From NCBI GenBank assembly GCA_028386065.3, contig JAKUCV010006825.1:127873-191872 (forward strand): a stretch of 64,000 bases of DNA, given 5' to 3'. The translations under genes and the position numbers were made by a program. The stretch's first letter is position 1. Each line of letters opens with the position of its first letter. The notes below the pieces were generated by a model. It made no database searches, was not told the DNA's origin, and saw only the letters and a list, made by a program, of their open reading frames with translations. This document shows, one piece after another, positions 1 through 13,523 of the stretch. Source of the DNA: Turnera subulata. Lineage: Eukaryota; Streptophyta; Magnoliopsida; Malpighiales; Passifloraceae.

Positions 1-325
1 AAATCTTTCACTCTAATTGCGACTCCTAAGAATTTTGATTAAACTAATTATCACACAGCTACACAAGTGGGGAAGGGAGAGAGATCCTCCTTCCTGGAAA
101 TTGAGGGTTCTTTTGAACGTGGGTACTTTTTTTTATTGTCCTTGGACTTTTCAAGGACACTGCTTCTTGCTTTGTGAAATATCTTTAGAATAAATAGCCA
201 CCTTTGGGCCTCTTGGCATTATAAGTTCAATCCAGGGAACTCATCATTAAGCGAAAGAGAAAGAGGGAGATAGGGAAGAGTAGTGAAAGAGAATCTAGTA
301 CAAGCTAAGTTATAAACAACAGAAG
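1..325 (+). promoter_or_regulatory. Upstream region of the MYB gene
   Basis: This stretch lies 5' of the MYB start codon. A TATA-like TATAAGT is at 220-226, about 100 bp before the ATG, which is a plausible core promoter position. Pyrimidine- and purine-rich runs fill the rest. No other gene is visible. The TATA assignment is inference from spacing only. Confidence 0.4.
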
Positions 326-1838
326 ATGGTCAGGGCTCCTTGTTGCGAGAAGATGGGGCTGAAAAGAGGGCCATGGACACATCAAGAAGATCAAATTCTG
401 ATCTCCTACATTCAAAAACATGGCCATAGCAATTGGCGTGCGCTGCCTAAACAAGCCGGTACGTAATTACAAAAGCCTATCTGGGTTCTTCTCTCAAGTA
501 CATTAGAGCTGATCTAGTCTTCAAAAAGCATGCAAAAGCCCTGAATAAGGGACGCTAGCTAGTATTATTTGCATCATTGCAATTTGCATGCTTATTTGAC
601 ATTGCACAATCACAAGCAGAAAGTTAAAAATACCCAATGGTCTTATAATGTTACTATTTGTTTCCGTTGCAGGTTTATTAAGATGTGGAAAGAGCTGTAG
701 ACTTCGATGGATAAACTATCTCCGGCCGGATATTAAGAGAGGAAACTTCAGCCCTGAAGAAGAGGAAACCATTATCAAATTACATGAAATGCTCGGAAAT
801 AGGTATGAAGCATGAGCTAGTGCTCATCCACTTGAACTTGGACCTCAGTAGTGACGCAGAGAAATTTTTTTTTCTGGTTTTCGGAAACGGTAGCTAGCAT
901 TTTTATTTCAAGAAAAAGTTGGACGACACCATTTTCCTTGCACAGAGATTACCTACATCCATTGCATCAATAATATTAATCTTTCTCCCTCCAATGATCC
1001 TAGCTATATAATTGACATCATCAAAACATGCAAGATTGAAGCAACAGTTTGCCTTCAAATTCATTAATAAAAAAGACATCCCTGCAGATTATCTATAGTT
1101 CTCTAAATTTTACATGTGAAAGAGATGTGCACTAGAGAAATTAAACCACAGTATTTTATTACACAATTAGCTTTCGCTTCTAGTTGCTTATAATCACTAA
1201 ACTGCATATGTGCTTTAAGATAATTTTTTTCATCCCTAGCAAAACTATTTATATAACAAATACTTTAGTAGTTATCGAAAAAAAAAAACTACTTTAGTAG
1301 TGGAGAAAAAGTTCTCATGACAGTGCGATATTCTCTTGTATTATACAGATGGTCAGCAATTGCGGCAAAATTGCCAGGAAGAACCGACAATGAGATCAAA
1401 AATGTGTGGCACACTCACTTGAAGAAAAGACTCAAACAAAAACATGGACAAAAGATGGCAAATTCGGGTATTCCTCCTCATTCAGGAATAAAAAATCCAA
1501 GATGTGAACCACCAGTACTGTCCCCTCAACCCTCCTCTACGGACAATTCCTCCGTCACGGACCCATCCAATTATATTCCCACGGCAGAGACTAGCAGTAC
1601 TGTCGATTCGATCAAGGCCGAAAATATTGACGTACCAGAAACTCTTCCCGTGATTGATCAAGATTTTTGGTTCGAGCCAGAATTGGTTGAGAATTCTAGT
1701 TTATCATCGTCATCAGCTGCATTTTTTGATGAATTACAGTCCCATATTCCAGTCACTTATGGTGCTATGAGTGACGATGGCATGGACTTTTGGTACAACA
1801 TTTTTATTAAATCTGGGGGTATAGAGGAAAAGATATAG
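326..1838 (+). CDS. R2R3-MYB transcription factor, subgroup 2 (MYB13/14/15-like)
   Basis: Three exons, 326-458, 673-802 and 1349-1838, join in frame to 250 residues; both introns have GT/AG ends. The start is the classic plant R2R3 opening [18 protein letters not shown]2 covers about residues 12-63 and R3 about 65-115, with the regularly spaced tryptophans and the recognition-helix end [20 protein letters not shown]. Intron positions match the usual R2R3-MYB pattern. The C-terminus carries [10 protein letters not shown] and a final [15 protein letters not shown] block, which resemble the C-terminal motifs of subgroup 2 (MYB13/14/15; grape MYB14/15 regulate stilbene synthase, Arabidopsis MYB15 acts in cold and defence lignin). 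It would act in the nucleus as an activator. Subgroup assignment is from remembered motifs, so it is less certain than the R2R3 call. Confidence 0.93.
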
Positions 1839-4800
1839 GAGGGTTATGATTTTGCGGATAAATTAATTTGAATATATTAGTATATCTTTTACTACGCACT
1901 AACGTGGAAAACAAAGGGACACAGGATAAAAGAAATTTCAAAAGTGGAGCCGAGTACTAGTGCTAGTGTAAAAGAGCAAAAGGTAGAATCATTCATTGAC
2001 GAAGAAATTTAAAGGTAGTCAGGCTGCGATATGTTAATTTCCAGATGGAGAGATGATGATTTGATGGAGAACACAAGGAAGAATAAAGTAGAAGTTGACG
2101 TCTCTTCCCAAAATAAGTAGAAGTTGACGGAGGGATATCAGTTTTGTATAGTGAAAGTATTCATGTATAAAAGCCTAGTTTGGGCCCTAGATCAAATTTA
2201 GTTGATTGGGTTACTATTGGCAATTCCTGCTTCTATCAAAAAATTAGCAATTCCTGTAAGTCTTGGGTAATAAACAGCACTATACATGGACTTTGTTTTT
2301 TTCCTCAGATCTTATAGACCCTTTCTGTGGATATCTGGTTATACTCGCATCAAAGATAACTTAGGATACTCGTAATGTCTAATTATGGTGCTTGACTTCT
2401 GAGCCCACTTTTGTTTCTGCTTTCTTCCTCCTCATTTTTTTTTTCTCTTTTGGGTTTCATGGGATTTACGACTTCTTTCCCTGGAGTCATGCATTCTTGT
2501 TTTTGTTTGTTGTGGTTGTGAAAAGATGGACAACCTCGTATACGAACTTATCTTCTAGCTAGCTGGCTACCTTTGTAGTCCAATGAGCTTCAAACGTCGA
2601 GACAATACACTGGCATAGAAATTCCTTCGAGTTTGGTACATTATAAGAAAGTTATTATGTATCATGATTGGCTTGATTCACCACTTTATATCATTTCATT
2701 GCACAAAACTCCTCATTGCCTGCCCCAAACAAAAACAGTAACAAAACTAGGAATTAGTTTGTGCATGCAATTGTTAATCTTTCGCATACCATCACGTCCA
2801 GCTCCACTCATGACCCTGACCTTTTAATTCCACGCGCAGTATAGTGTTTTTCTTTCTTTTCAGGTCAATGCCGAATGGATAACCTTATAGGGTGGAGAGG
2901 TAAGGACGGCAATGGTGCCCATTTGCGGAATCCCGTGGGCATTTTGGCCCGGATGGAAAATTTGAGAACGGGAGCGAGGAACGCTCCCCCCAATCAATTG
3001 GATCCAGGTATTAGGTATATGCAAAAAAATAAAATTATCCTTGAGGTGTTGATATGTTAATATAGATGTCATATTAAACTAAGCTTTTAGTCATTTTGTC
3101 TCTTTACATAATAAAATTATTTTTAAAAAAGAAAACTTAAAAATCTATTATCCTTCGTGTGGTGGACTTGCAGTTTTTGGAGTTTTATTAGTTCTGCTCC
3201 CGCCGCATCGTTACTCTCAAACCTTTCTATTCTCCTATTCCAGACCCTAGCAAGCAATTCCTAAAATCACTGCCAACTCATCCTCCACCCTCTACCGCCG
3301 CGACCCAAATCTCCTCACCGATCACTGCCATTACAAACATGTAAAAAACTCCCTCCCCGTCAGAAATAGTATATGCCTTCCAGCTAAATTTTATAGATTG
3401 AATTAAAACCTCAATTGCTCATTGCCATTTTGTTTCTAAATTGAATTTGTATGAAAAAAAAATATTTACTCTTGGCAAGTCAAAAGTGCATTTTAAATTT
3501 ATATAAACAATATATGTTATTATGTTGTTAATAAACTTGAATTATATTTTAAATTATGTATTGCAAGCCAAAAATAGTTAGCCTTAATTATTTTTAAAAA
3601 TAAAAAAAATACTAATGCCAACATTATCTAAAAGCAAGCTAGACAAAATTAAAACAACCTCATGGTTAAAGTCTAAGTGATAACATGCTACTACGACCAA
3701 AAAACAATGCTACTTCTTATTCTGATTTTTTTTTCAAAATGGTACTTGTTGTCCTCGCAATAAGTATTTCACGAGGAGAGAATCTTTTAGGATTTTTCGG
3801 CAGATTTTACGGGTGTATGTAAAGTGAAAAAATCACGGGCGTCTTGCACGGACACTTATATTCGTGTGCGAAGCACAAGGTTTCCTTGTGGGGCTATTTC
3901 TAAATAGCATCGATTTCTTTGATTCGCAATTGCCAGTTTCCAGCAAATCTTAGAACTAAGAACCACCCCTAAGAAATAAATAAAATTTTTTTAAAAAATT
4001 CTAATTTGTATCGTTAGGGCCTTTGTATGGCTTAATCTTTCAGTTCGGCATTTGGCCCATGTATAAGCAAAAGAAAGTTGAAAGAATTCGGGGATCCTAA
4101 ATTAACCCGGTGACTTCCAATGGAATGGAAGTAATAGTAATAGTAACATTAACCCTGCAATAATTCTTTTTGGGAGTTACTTTTTTTCTTGTCGTAAAAG
4201 TTTTTCAAAAAAGGACTTTGTTTTCTTTTTCTCCTGAACCACAGGGTCACCATTACTGCTGATTTTTGGATACATGTGGAATTCACATTACCACTACAAA
4301 GCGTGACTTCGCTCATAAGAGAATTTATAGATCTCATTGCTCTACTGAAGTGGCAGGTTGTTCGGGGAAAACTTGGTCTTAGGCCAGGCCATGATCAAAC
4401 ATTCACGATAACCAAGAGCCAAGAAGCATAAGGGCAGGATATGAGGAGTCGCCTTCTTCCTTTCCAGGAAAGGGCTGCAACATCCATTTGCAAGACATCT
4501 TAAAACGTACTAGAACAGCTAGGTTCAAAAAACAGCCTTGATTACAATTTCAAGGAAAAAAAATGCCCTTACAAAAATTGCCCGGAGATCCGTTGCAGGT
4601 ATCAGCTTCACTAGGAAGCTCAGATCAGTTTCCCGCACAAGAACAAAAAACTTAAAGGACTGCCCATATAATGGAGTATGATAAGAACCAATTTTGTGAA
4701 TTTGAAAATCACAAATAAATGCAAGACAACACCAAAATAACTGCAAATCCAAAGCCACAAATGCATCACAATTTGATATATAAGCATTAACCTGTGATCT

Positions 4801-4988
4801 CAATCCATATGGATACTAAGATCCGAACATCCTCCTATCTCGATGGGCATATAACCAAAAAAAGCAGCTTTTCCATCATTAACGGTTCATCTAGAATTTA
4901 ACAATGGCTTTATTCAAAATATAGAACATTAGTCTATGGGTGCAAAGGTGGTAGGCCGTCTGAATACGCCAGGGACAGGAAGAGCATT
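1839..4988. other. Intergenic spacer between MYB and MDH
   Basis: AT-rich spacer of about 3.1 kb holding the 3' ends of two convergent genes. A GC-richer patch at about 2871-3010 is unlike its surroundings and may be a decayed mobile element, but I see no ends or duplications. Only short chance ORFs occur. The part just below 4989 should contain the malate dehydrogenase 3' UTR. Confidence 0.5.
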
Positions 4989-7584
<2,596 letters not shown>

Positions 7585-7717
7585 TGGAGAAGAAGATCAA
7601 GAGAACAAAGTAAAACGGAGCGTTTTAGGACCGGTCGACGAAAACGAAGCAGAGAGGATCGGGGGGTCGGAGAGTGGGGGAGATAGTGAGTGGAAAATTA
7701 TGAAGACAAGGGGGAGC

Positions 7718-7727
7718 GTATATATGC
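7718..7727 (-). promoter_or_regulatory. Candidate TATA box of the MDH gene
   Basis: The minus strand reads a TATATA core (7719-7724) about 135 bp upstream of the MDH ATG at 7584. The position fits a core promoter with a leader of roughly 100 bp. It is a sequence match only; no transcript start was measured. Confidence 0.45.
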
Positions 7728-7729
7728 GT

Positions 7730-9089
7730 GGGCTGCGGGGTAAGGAGATAACATCGGGAGGAGTTCCAGAACGGCGTCGTTATTTGGGTTTTGTTTGTAG
7801 TATTTTTGCAGGTATGGGCTTTTCTGTGGGCCTGGATGGGGGAATGGTATAGTGCAGCGATAGATTATATGCGTGCTGGTGACGCATGTGCCGTTGAGAT
7901 TCGTGGTTTGGGATTAGTGTGGAGAGGGGAATGACGACATGGAGCATGCTTGGTGGATGGTGCACGGTTAGTGAGTACTGAGCCATCCATTTGGCCTTTT
8001 GGTTAGTGACTAGTGAGCCACCATTTGGCCTTTTGGGTCGTTGTAAGGTTATTATTAGTTAGAGACAATAATTACATAGGTATATTTATTTCTAATAGAA
8101 CAAGATTTGTTTCCTAAAATAGTCTTTGGGAGTGTTGGTTGGTAATGTTGAGCGATTTTTCCACTCCATTAGTTAAGAAATTCCCTTCTCCTCAATTAGT
8201 TAAAATTTTCCTTTTCCATCCATTGTCTTTCCTCCCCATTCTATCTATTCTCCTCTCTTTCTTTTGCCTCAAGAAGCAAATCGGATTTTTCTTTTGTATC
8301 TTGAAGCTAAAGTCAAATTATATCAAGGATTCGTTAAGGACAAAAGCACCTGAGACATTAACCACCAAATCTAACATGCAATAATGCAATAAGTGAAGAG
8401 AATCTGATAGGATATGAAACTCGTCCCTAGGAGCAAGTGCTCTCTTGGCTAATTTATCTACAACGAAACTGGCCTCGCGAATACCACGATCTAACAAGTA
8501 TGCGTATTGCGTCCTACTAAAAAAAGATGGAAAAATTGGTAACAGCTTATTCGTTTTTCAATCTGTAAGCCCGGTATTGGCAGATATAGGGGGAGCAAAG
8601 GGGGCCAGGCCCGCCCTAAAATTTGTTTTTGTTTATATATGGTAACAATTATTCATAAATTGTTAGGTAGTTTGGTGGTAGGTTCATTGCATTATACGTG
8701 TTTGGCCTGGACTTGAGTCTTAGCAACGACTTTGTTTTCATATTTTTTCTATTTCCATACATACAATACAATTCAGTCCTTATTAATCTAAAAAATAGTA
8801 TATTTTGGCCCCCCTTAAAATTTTTTCCTAGATCCGCCCCTGATTCCTATGTAACACAAGTAAATCAATTTTACTAGTATATAGGTTTTCCTAATTATGT
8901 TCTTGCGGGTGTGTAAGTCTGATATGAGTGTAAACGAGCCAAATTATCCGTGAGTTACTTGAGATTGACTCAGTAGTTAATCAAACTTGACTTGATTTTA
9001 TCGAGCTCGAGTCGAGCTTCTTTGTTCGGCCAAGCCGAACTTGAACTTGCAATACTCGAACTCGTTAGGCTTGAGAACCTTTACGAGAC
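7730..9089. other. Intergenic spacer upstream of MDH
   Basis: AT-rich spacer without a convincing gene. A short near-duplicate of the GCCATTTGGCC-type string occurs around 7980-8040. The segment 8578-8843 looks like a small terminal-inverted-repeat relic and is listed separately. Around 8930-9070 the sequence is low in complexity with repeated CTCGA and TTGA words. Confidence 0.4.
8578..8843. mobile_element. Possible short inverted-repeat element (MITE-like relic)
   Basis: The left side has a G-rich run (about 8588-8625: AGGGGGAGC, GGGGGCC, then CCTAAAATTT). The right side (about 8805-8843) has its rough inverse, GGCCCCCCTTAAAATTT followed by TAGATCCGCCCCTG. Ends of this G-rich kind are common on small non-autonomous DNA transposons in plants. 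No clean target-site duplication was found, so the borders and the family are uncertain. Confidence 0.3.
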
Positions 9090-9158
9090 TTAGGGTGTGT
9101 TTGGGAAGCTGTTTTGAAAACAGCTTTTATGGTTTTGTTGTTTTTGGAGAAGTGAAAA

Positions 9159-10636
9159 GGGTTAAGCACCTTTTTGGGTCCTCGGGTTTCGCGTTTGTCC
9201 TATTCTTATACCCGCGAGTTTTGCTGTCCCTTTTAGGTACCCCGGGTTTCAATTTTTGGCTCTTTTCTATACCTCGGGCAGCCCGGCCGATGACGTGGCC
9301 AGTTGCCCGGGCAGATCCGACACGTGTCACTCTCCTATTGGTCCACGTCGGAAAAAGTGGGGCCCACCTTATCCCTCAGATTTTTTTTCGAAAATTCGAA
9401 AATTCTTTTTTTTAATTTTTAAAGTCCTTACCGGCTGGTTGGACCGATTTTTTACCGGTTCGCCTCGCCATACCAGCTCGGTTTGTATTAAAAGAAACGG
9501 GCTGGAAGAGAAGATTTTTTTTAAAAGAAGAAAACCAAAATTAAGGAAGAAAATTTAAAAATTAACAACAACATTAGTAAGCCAAGAACCTCAAAACCAC
9601 CCTCCTCCCTAAATTAGGACAGAGGCAACAATTGGTGCAGAATCTGGCCGTTGTTCCTCGTAATGAAGGGATGACCCAACAGCTGCTGCGCCGTCCATCT
9701 CCTGGCGGGCTCCCTCTGGAGGCAGCAGGTGATGAAATGCCAGAAGTCCGGGGAGGCCGTGACGGGGGCCTCCGGCGGCTGCGATATACAAATGGCGCAC
9801 ATCAGGCTGGCAGAGAGGATGCGGCTGACGCCGAAGTCGGCGATTTTGACGTTCTTCTTGGAGTTGATGAGGAGGTTGGAGGGCTTGATGTCGCGGTGGA
9901 CGAGCGACCGTGGAGGTAGGCGATGCCCCGGAGGATTTGGCAGGCGAGGTCGGAGAGGGAGGGCTCGCTGGGGATGTGGGTCCCTTCCAGCGACCCGCCG
10001 TCCATATACTCGAGGAGGACCTGGATCTCGCTGTTGTGGTCCGACATGTCGTGGCACTTGACGACGTTGGTGTGGTTGACGTCCCTATGGTGGTGAATGT
10101 CACTGTTCAAAGGGGATTATAAGTTTTTTTTTTATTTTTATGCTCTGTTTGGAAAGTTTAAATAAATATTTCTAGAAATTAATATTTAGAAAAAGATAAA
10201 AAGTTAGGTTGGGGAAATGAATTGAGGGGAGAAGAGGGAATTAAGGGTATTGAAATTGGGGGAATTTTGAATTAGGGAAATGGTTCCACCCGATTTCTTT
10301 TAATACAAACCGAGCTGGTATGGCGAGGCGAACCGGTAAAAAATCGGTCCAACCAGCCGGTAAGGACTTTAAAAATTAAGAAAAAGAATTTTCGAATTTT
10401 CGGGGAAAAAAAATCTGAGGGATAAGGTGGGCCACACTTTTTTCCGACGTGGACCAATGGGAGAGTGACACGTGTCGGATCTGCCCGGGCAACTGGCCAC
10501 GTCATCGGCCGGGCTGCCCGAGGTATAGAAAAGAGCCAAAAATTGAAACCCGGGGTACCTAAAAGGGACAGCAAAACTCGCGGGTATAGGAATAGGACAA
10601 ACGCGAAACCCGAGGACCCAAAAAGGTGCTTAACCC
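9159..10636. mobile_element. Pack-MULE D with long inverted repeats and a captured MKK4/5 fragment
   Basis: Two inverted arms of about 345 bp, 9159-9502 and about 10289-10636, are almost identical. Both begin GGGTTAAGCACCTTTTTGGG when read inward. The element is flanked by the perfect 10-bp duplication GAAGTGAAAA (9149-9158 and 10637-10646). Arms of hundreds of bases with a 9-11 bp duplication are the hallmark of Mutator-like elements. It has no transposase; the core holds a piece of a MAP kinase kinase gene, so it is a Pack-MULE. The close arm identity suggests a fairly recent insertion. It sits inside the Harbinger-like element. Confidence 0.9.
9609..10110 (-). pseudogene. Captured fragment of a MAP kinase kinase (MKK4/5 type)
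   Basis: Three overlapping minus frames together read as pieces of a group [36 protein letters not shown] is the middle of the N-lobe, [28 protein letters not shown] is the catalytic and magnesium loops, and [15 protein letters not shown] followed by [14 protein letters not shown] is the end of the C-lobe. The glycine loop, the ATP-binding lysine, and the region from just after DFG (phosphorylation loop) to about subdomain X are absent, and the frame shifts at least twice. It therefore cannot make a kinase. The match to MKK4/5 is from remembered family motifs. It lies wholly between the two arms of MULE D. Confidence 0.88.
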
Positions 10637-12029
10637 GAAGTGAAAACTAGTTTTGATGGTTGTTTTAAATAGATGTTCTGCAAAATATTTTTCAAAAGTT
10701 GTTCCCTCGGAAATAAAAACAGAGAATTGATAAAAGTTGTTTTCTCCCCTTCCCTCAAAATAAGTGGTGGCAATCTTGTAACTATTTTGAAAATTTATTT
10801 CACTAATGGCATTTTTGTAATAAAGTCACCATATAAATAATCAATTGTTCTCTTTTTTCTTATTAGTTTTTCAGTCTCACCCGAGATTTCAACCCCTTCT
10901 GTCTTCTCTCTTCATATCTTCATCTCTTCTTATCTTTGCTTTCCCAACTCTTTTGTCCAGGTCATGACTTTTCTCCATCTCTAATCTCATTCTTCACTTC
11001 CCAACAATTGGTACCAGCAAAAAAAGAGGTGTTAGATGTCTACCACAACATATAATAATTTTTAATTTCATAAAAACCCTATAAAGTACAATCTCACTTC
11101 TTCTCGTAAGTTTTTGTTCAAATAAGAATAGGGCTTTTGGTATTCTCCATTTGTTCTTTTGATTTTTAGGCTTTTGGGATTTTCTCTCGTTTTGAGGGGA
11201 AAAAATAATTAAAAAGACACTTAATCTGCAGATTATTATTATTTTTTTTTATAAATCTTGATCTGCAGATTATAATGCCGGAGCATTTTCTAATTTACTA
11301 CTCTTCCATAATTTTTGACCAGTTACCACTCATCTTCTCTCTTTCTTTTCTTGCTCGTCGGTTTCTGGGTAAGTTTTCTTCTATACACCTACTAACAAAA
11401 ACATAATTTTTAGAACGTGGAAGGATACTCTAAAGCATAAAAACCTAATTGAAGAACTTTGTTGATACTATCCTGATTCTTTTTATCATTGATCTTATAA
11501 TCAAATTGATCAGTAACTCGAATTGTTGATGTTTTTGTTAGTCTGTTGGATGGGTAACAATTTGTGGTTGTCTGAGTTTGTGTATAGTTAGCAATCTAGA
11601 TTTTAAAAATTGCACGCCAATTGTTTAGTGATTTGCCTGAGAGAGATTGAGGAAGGGATGCGATAAAGATTCAAGATGCAACTAGTCCTGATTAAAGTTC
11701 CTTTGGCCGCTTGGTGATGTCTTGTTATGCACTTGCAAAGAAGCAAGAACGAACTTAGCAAATGAAAGAATTGGCTAAAGATTTGAGGTGATATACTAAT
11801 ACGCTAGTTTTTAACAGAACCAGAATGCTGCTTAAGTGGTGCTTAAGTGGTGGAAAATGCAACATAGCATGATTTTAGCTAAATACCTTCTAGTTTGTAG
11901 GTGACTTTGCCAAAGCCATCCAAGTTTGATAAAAAACGAATTTTCAATGTGTCGACACCCTCAAAACAGTACACAATTCTTAACTTTTAAAGAACTAAAA
12001 ATACAAAAGAGTTTCCAAACGCACCCTTA

Positions 12030-12426
12030 GTATTTTTATAAGAGCTATTTATTATTAAATTGGGCCTATTACTTATAATTTGGGCCAGGTTTCTAAATTT
12101 TTTCTTAAGGCCCAATCTTCCTTATTGCTACTAGATAAAATTGATGAGCTGTTATTCAATTTTTCCACATGAAGCCCAAATTTCTTATTGTTCGTAGATA
12201 CTCTGATCTACATACTACTATTCGAGCAAGAAAACATAACCTCTATGATGGGCTCTACAGCGCCTTTGAAAACCCAAATGGATGCCAGACCCTGTAAAGT
12301 AGCATCCCCATCTTATCGTGCAAGTCTCGGCAGCCAACCCACCCCGATACAGAGCCTCTTTCACAATGTTTCTTCCTCTTTATTTTGACATAGAATTTTG
12401 CCTTTGGCATCTCTGAAAGACATCAA
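12030..12426. other. Spacer between the Harbinger-like element and MULE C
   Basis: About 400 bp of ordinary AT-rich sequence. I see no gene, repeat or element end in it apart from the TTTTTCTTTT duplication that begins at 12427 and belongs to MULE C. Confidence 0.5.
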
Positions 12427-12984
12427 TTTTTCTTTTGAGATAAGCACCTTTTTGGGTCCTCGGGTTTTGCTTTTGTCCCGTTTCTATACCCGCGAGTTTT
12501 CCTGTCCCTTTTAGGTACTTCGGGTTTAAGACTTTGGCCCTTTTCTATACCTCGGGCAGCCCGGCCGATGACGTGGCAAGTTGCCCGGGTCCACTTGACA
12601 CATGTAGAATTTTTATTGGGCCACGCGGTTTTTAAAAAGTGGGACCCATCTTTTCCAGATTTTTAATTTCCAAAAATTGTTATCCAATTTTTAAATCGAA
12701 ATACCGGTTGGTTGGCCCGATTTTATTTCCGGTTTGTCCAATAGGGTCTGAATCAAAATAAAAACCACCCCAATCAATTTAATTCCATGTTTTATTAATG
12801 TTCCTTTATTTTTTTTTCTCTTTTCTTTTCTCTTTTTCTCTTTTCTTTTCCCTCTTCTTCTACTTCCCCACTCACCACACCCACGCTTCCCCCTTTTTTT
12901 TTTTCTTCTCTTCCTTCCTCTCCTCTCCTCTCCTCTTCACGCGACACCCACACCGGAGCACACCGCCGCCTCGATCAAGAGATG

Positions 12985-13360
12985 ACCAGATTGAGAGCTA
13001 AGGCAACATTCTGAGAAACCGTCTGGGCCTCGAGATAAGTGACCGGAGCAGCGGGCCGGCGATGGACTGGAGCTTGGAATTGGAGAGGGAGGATTTGAGC
13101 GAATCGACGTCGGAGAGCAGAGATCCGAGGTCGTCGACGGCGAGGATGAAGTCCCTGGTAGTGAGCCTTGCAGACCTCCTCGATTTCCAACTCCTTGGAG
13201 CACGCGTATTGGAGGAGGCTGTGGAGGAGGGTCTCGGGCGAGCCGGAGGCGAAGGCCTTGCGGACGAAGGGGCCGAGGTCCACGCCGTTGCAGATGGCGG
13301 CAGAGAGGAGGAGCTGGTCCTGCTTGTCTGCCGACTTGTCGGCGTCGCCGTTGGAGGTTG
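12985..13360 (-). pseudogene. Captured N-terminal fragment of exocyst subunit SEC15B
   Basis: The minus strand reads LLLSAAICNGVDLGPFVRKA, then a leucine-rich stretch, EIEEVCKAHYQ, then in another frame DFILAVDDL.SLLSDVDSLKSSLS and finally LEAQTVSQNVALAL. This is the order of the N-terminal region of plant SEC15B, a subunit of the exocyst that tethers secretory vesicles at the plasma membrane. At least one frameshift follows the CKAHYQ segment, and everything C-terminal is missing, so it is a non-coding fragment. It lies inside MULE C. The identification rests on remembered motifs and was not searched. Confidence 0.85.
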
Positions 13361-13523
13361 GATTTATTTTGCAGCGGCGACAAATTGGAAAACAACAACA
13401 ACAAAAAATAGTAGACAGTTTATAAAGATAAAAACGACAAAAAAAATGGATTACCAAAGAGAACTAAACGGAATAAGTTGGTGGCGGCGAGTTGAGCTGT
13501 GGACTGGAGAGGGGGCGGAGATA

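Larger units (their letters stand above)
9093..12026. mobile_element. Harbinger/Tourist-like non-autonomous element carrying MULE D
   Basis: The left end GGGTGTGTTTGGGAA and the right end TTTCCAAACGCACCC form an imperfect terminal inverted repeat. Both ends are flanked by TTA (9090-9092 and 12027-12029), which matches the 3-bp TWA duplication of the PIF/Harbinger superfamily. After removing the nested MULE D (9159-10636) about 1.45 kb of AT-rich DNA remains, with no transposase visible. The superfamily rests on the end sequence and a 3-bp duplication, which is modest evidence. Confidence 0.5.

Noticed and set aside
2871..3010. GC-rich island as a small gene
   Set aside because: Open frames on both strands are short and have no recognisable motif; it is more likely a decayed element.
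9609..10122. Functional MAP kinase kinase gene
   Set aside because: No N-lobe glycine loop or lysine, no activation loop, and frameshifts; it lies wholly within MULE arms.
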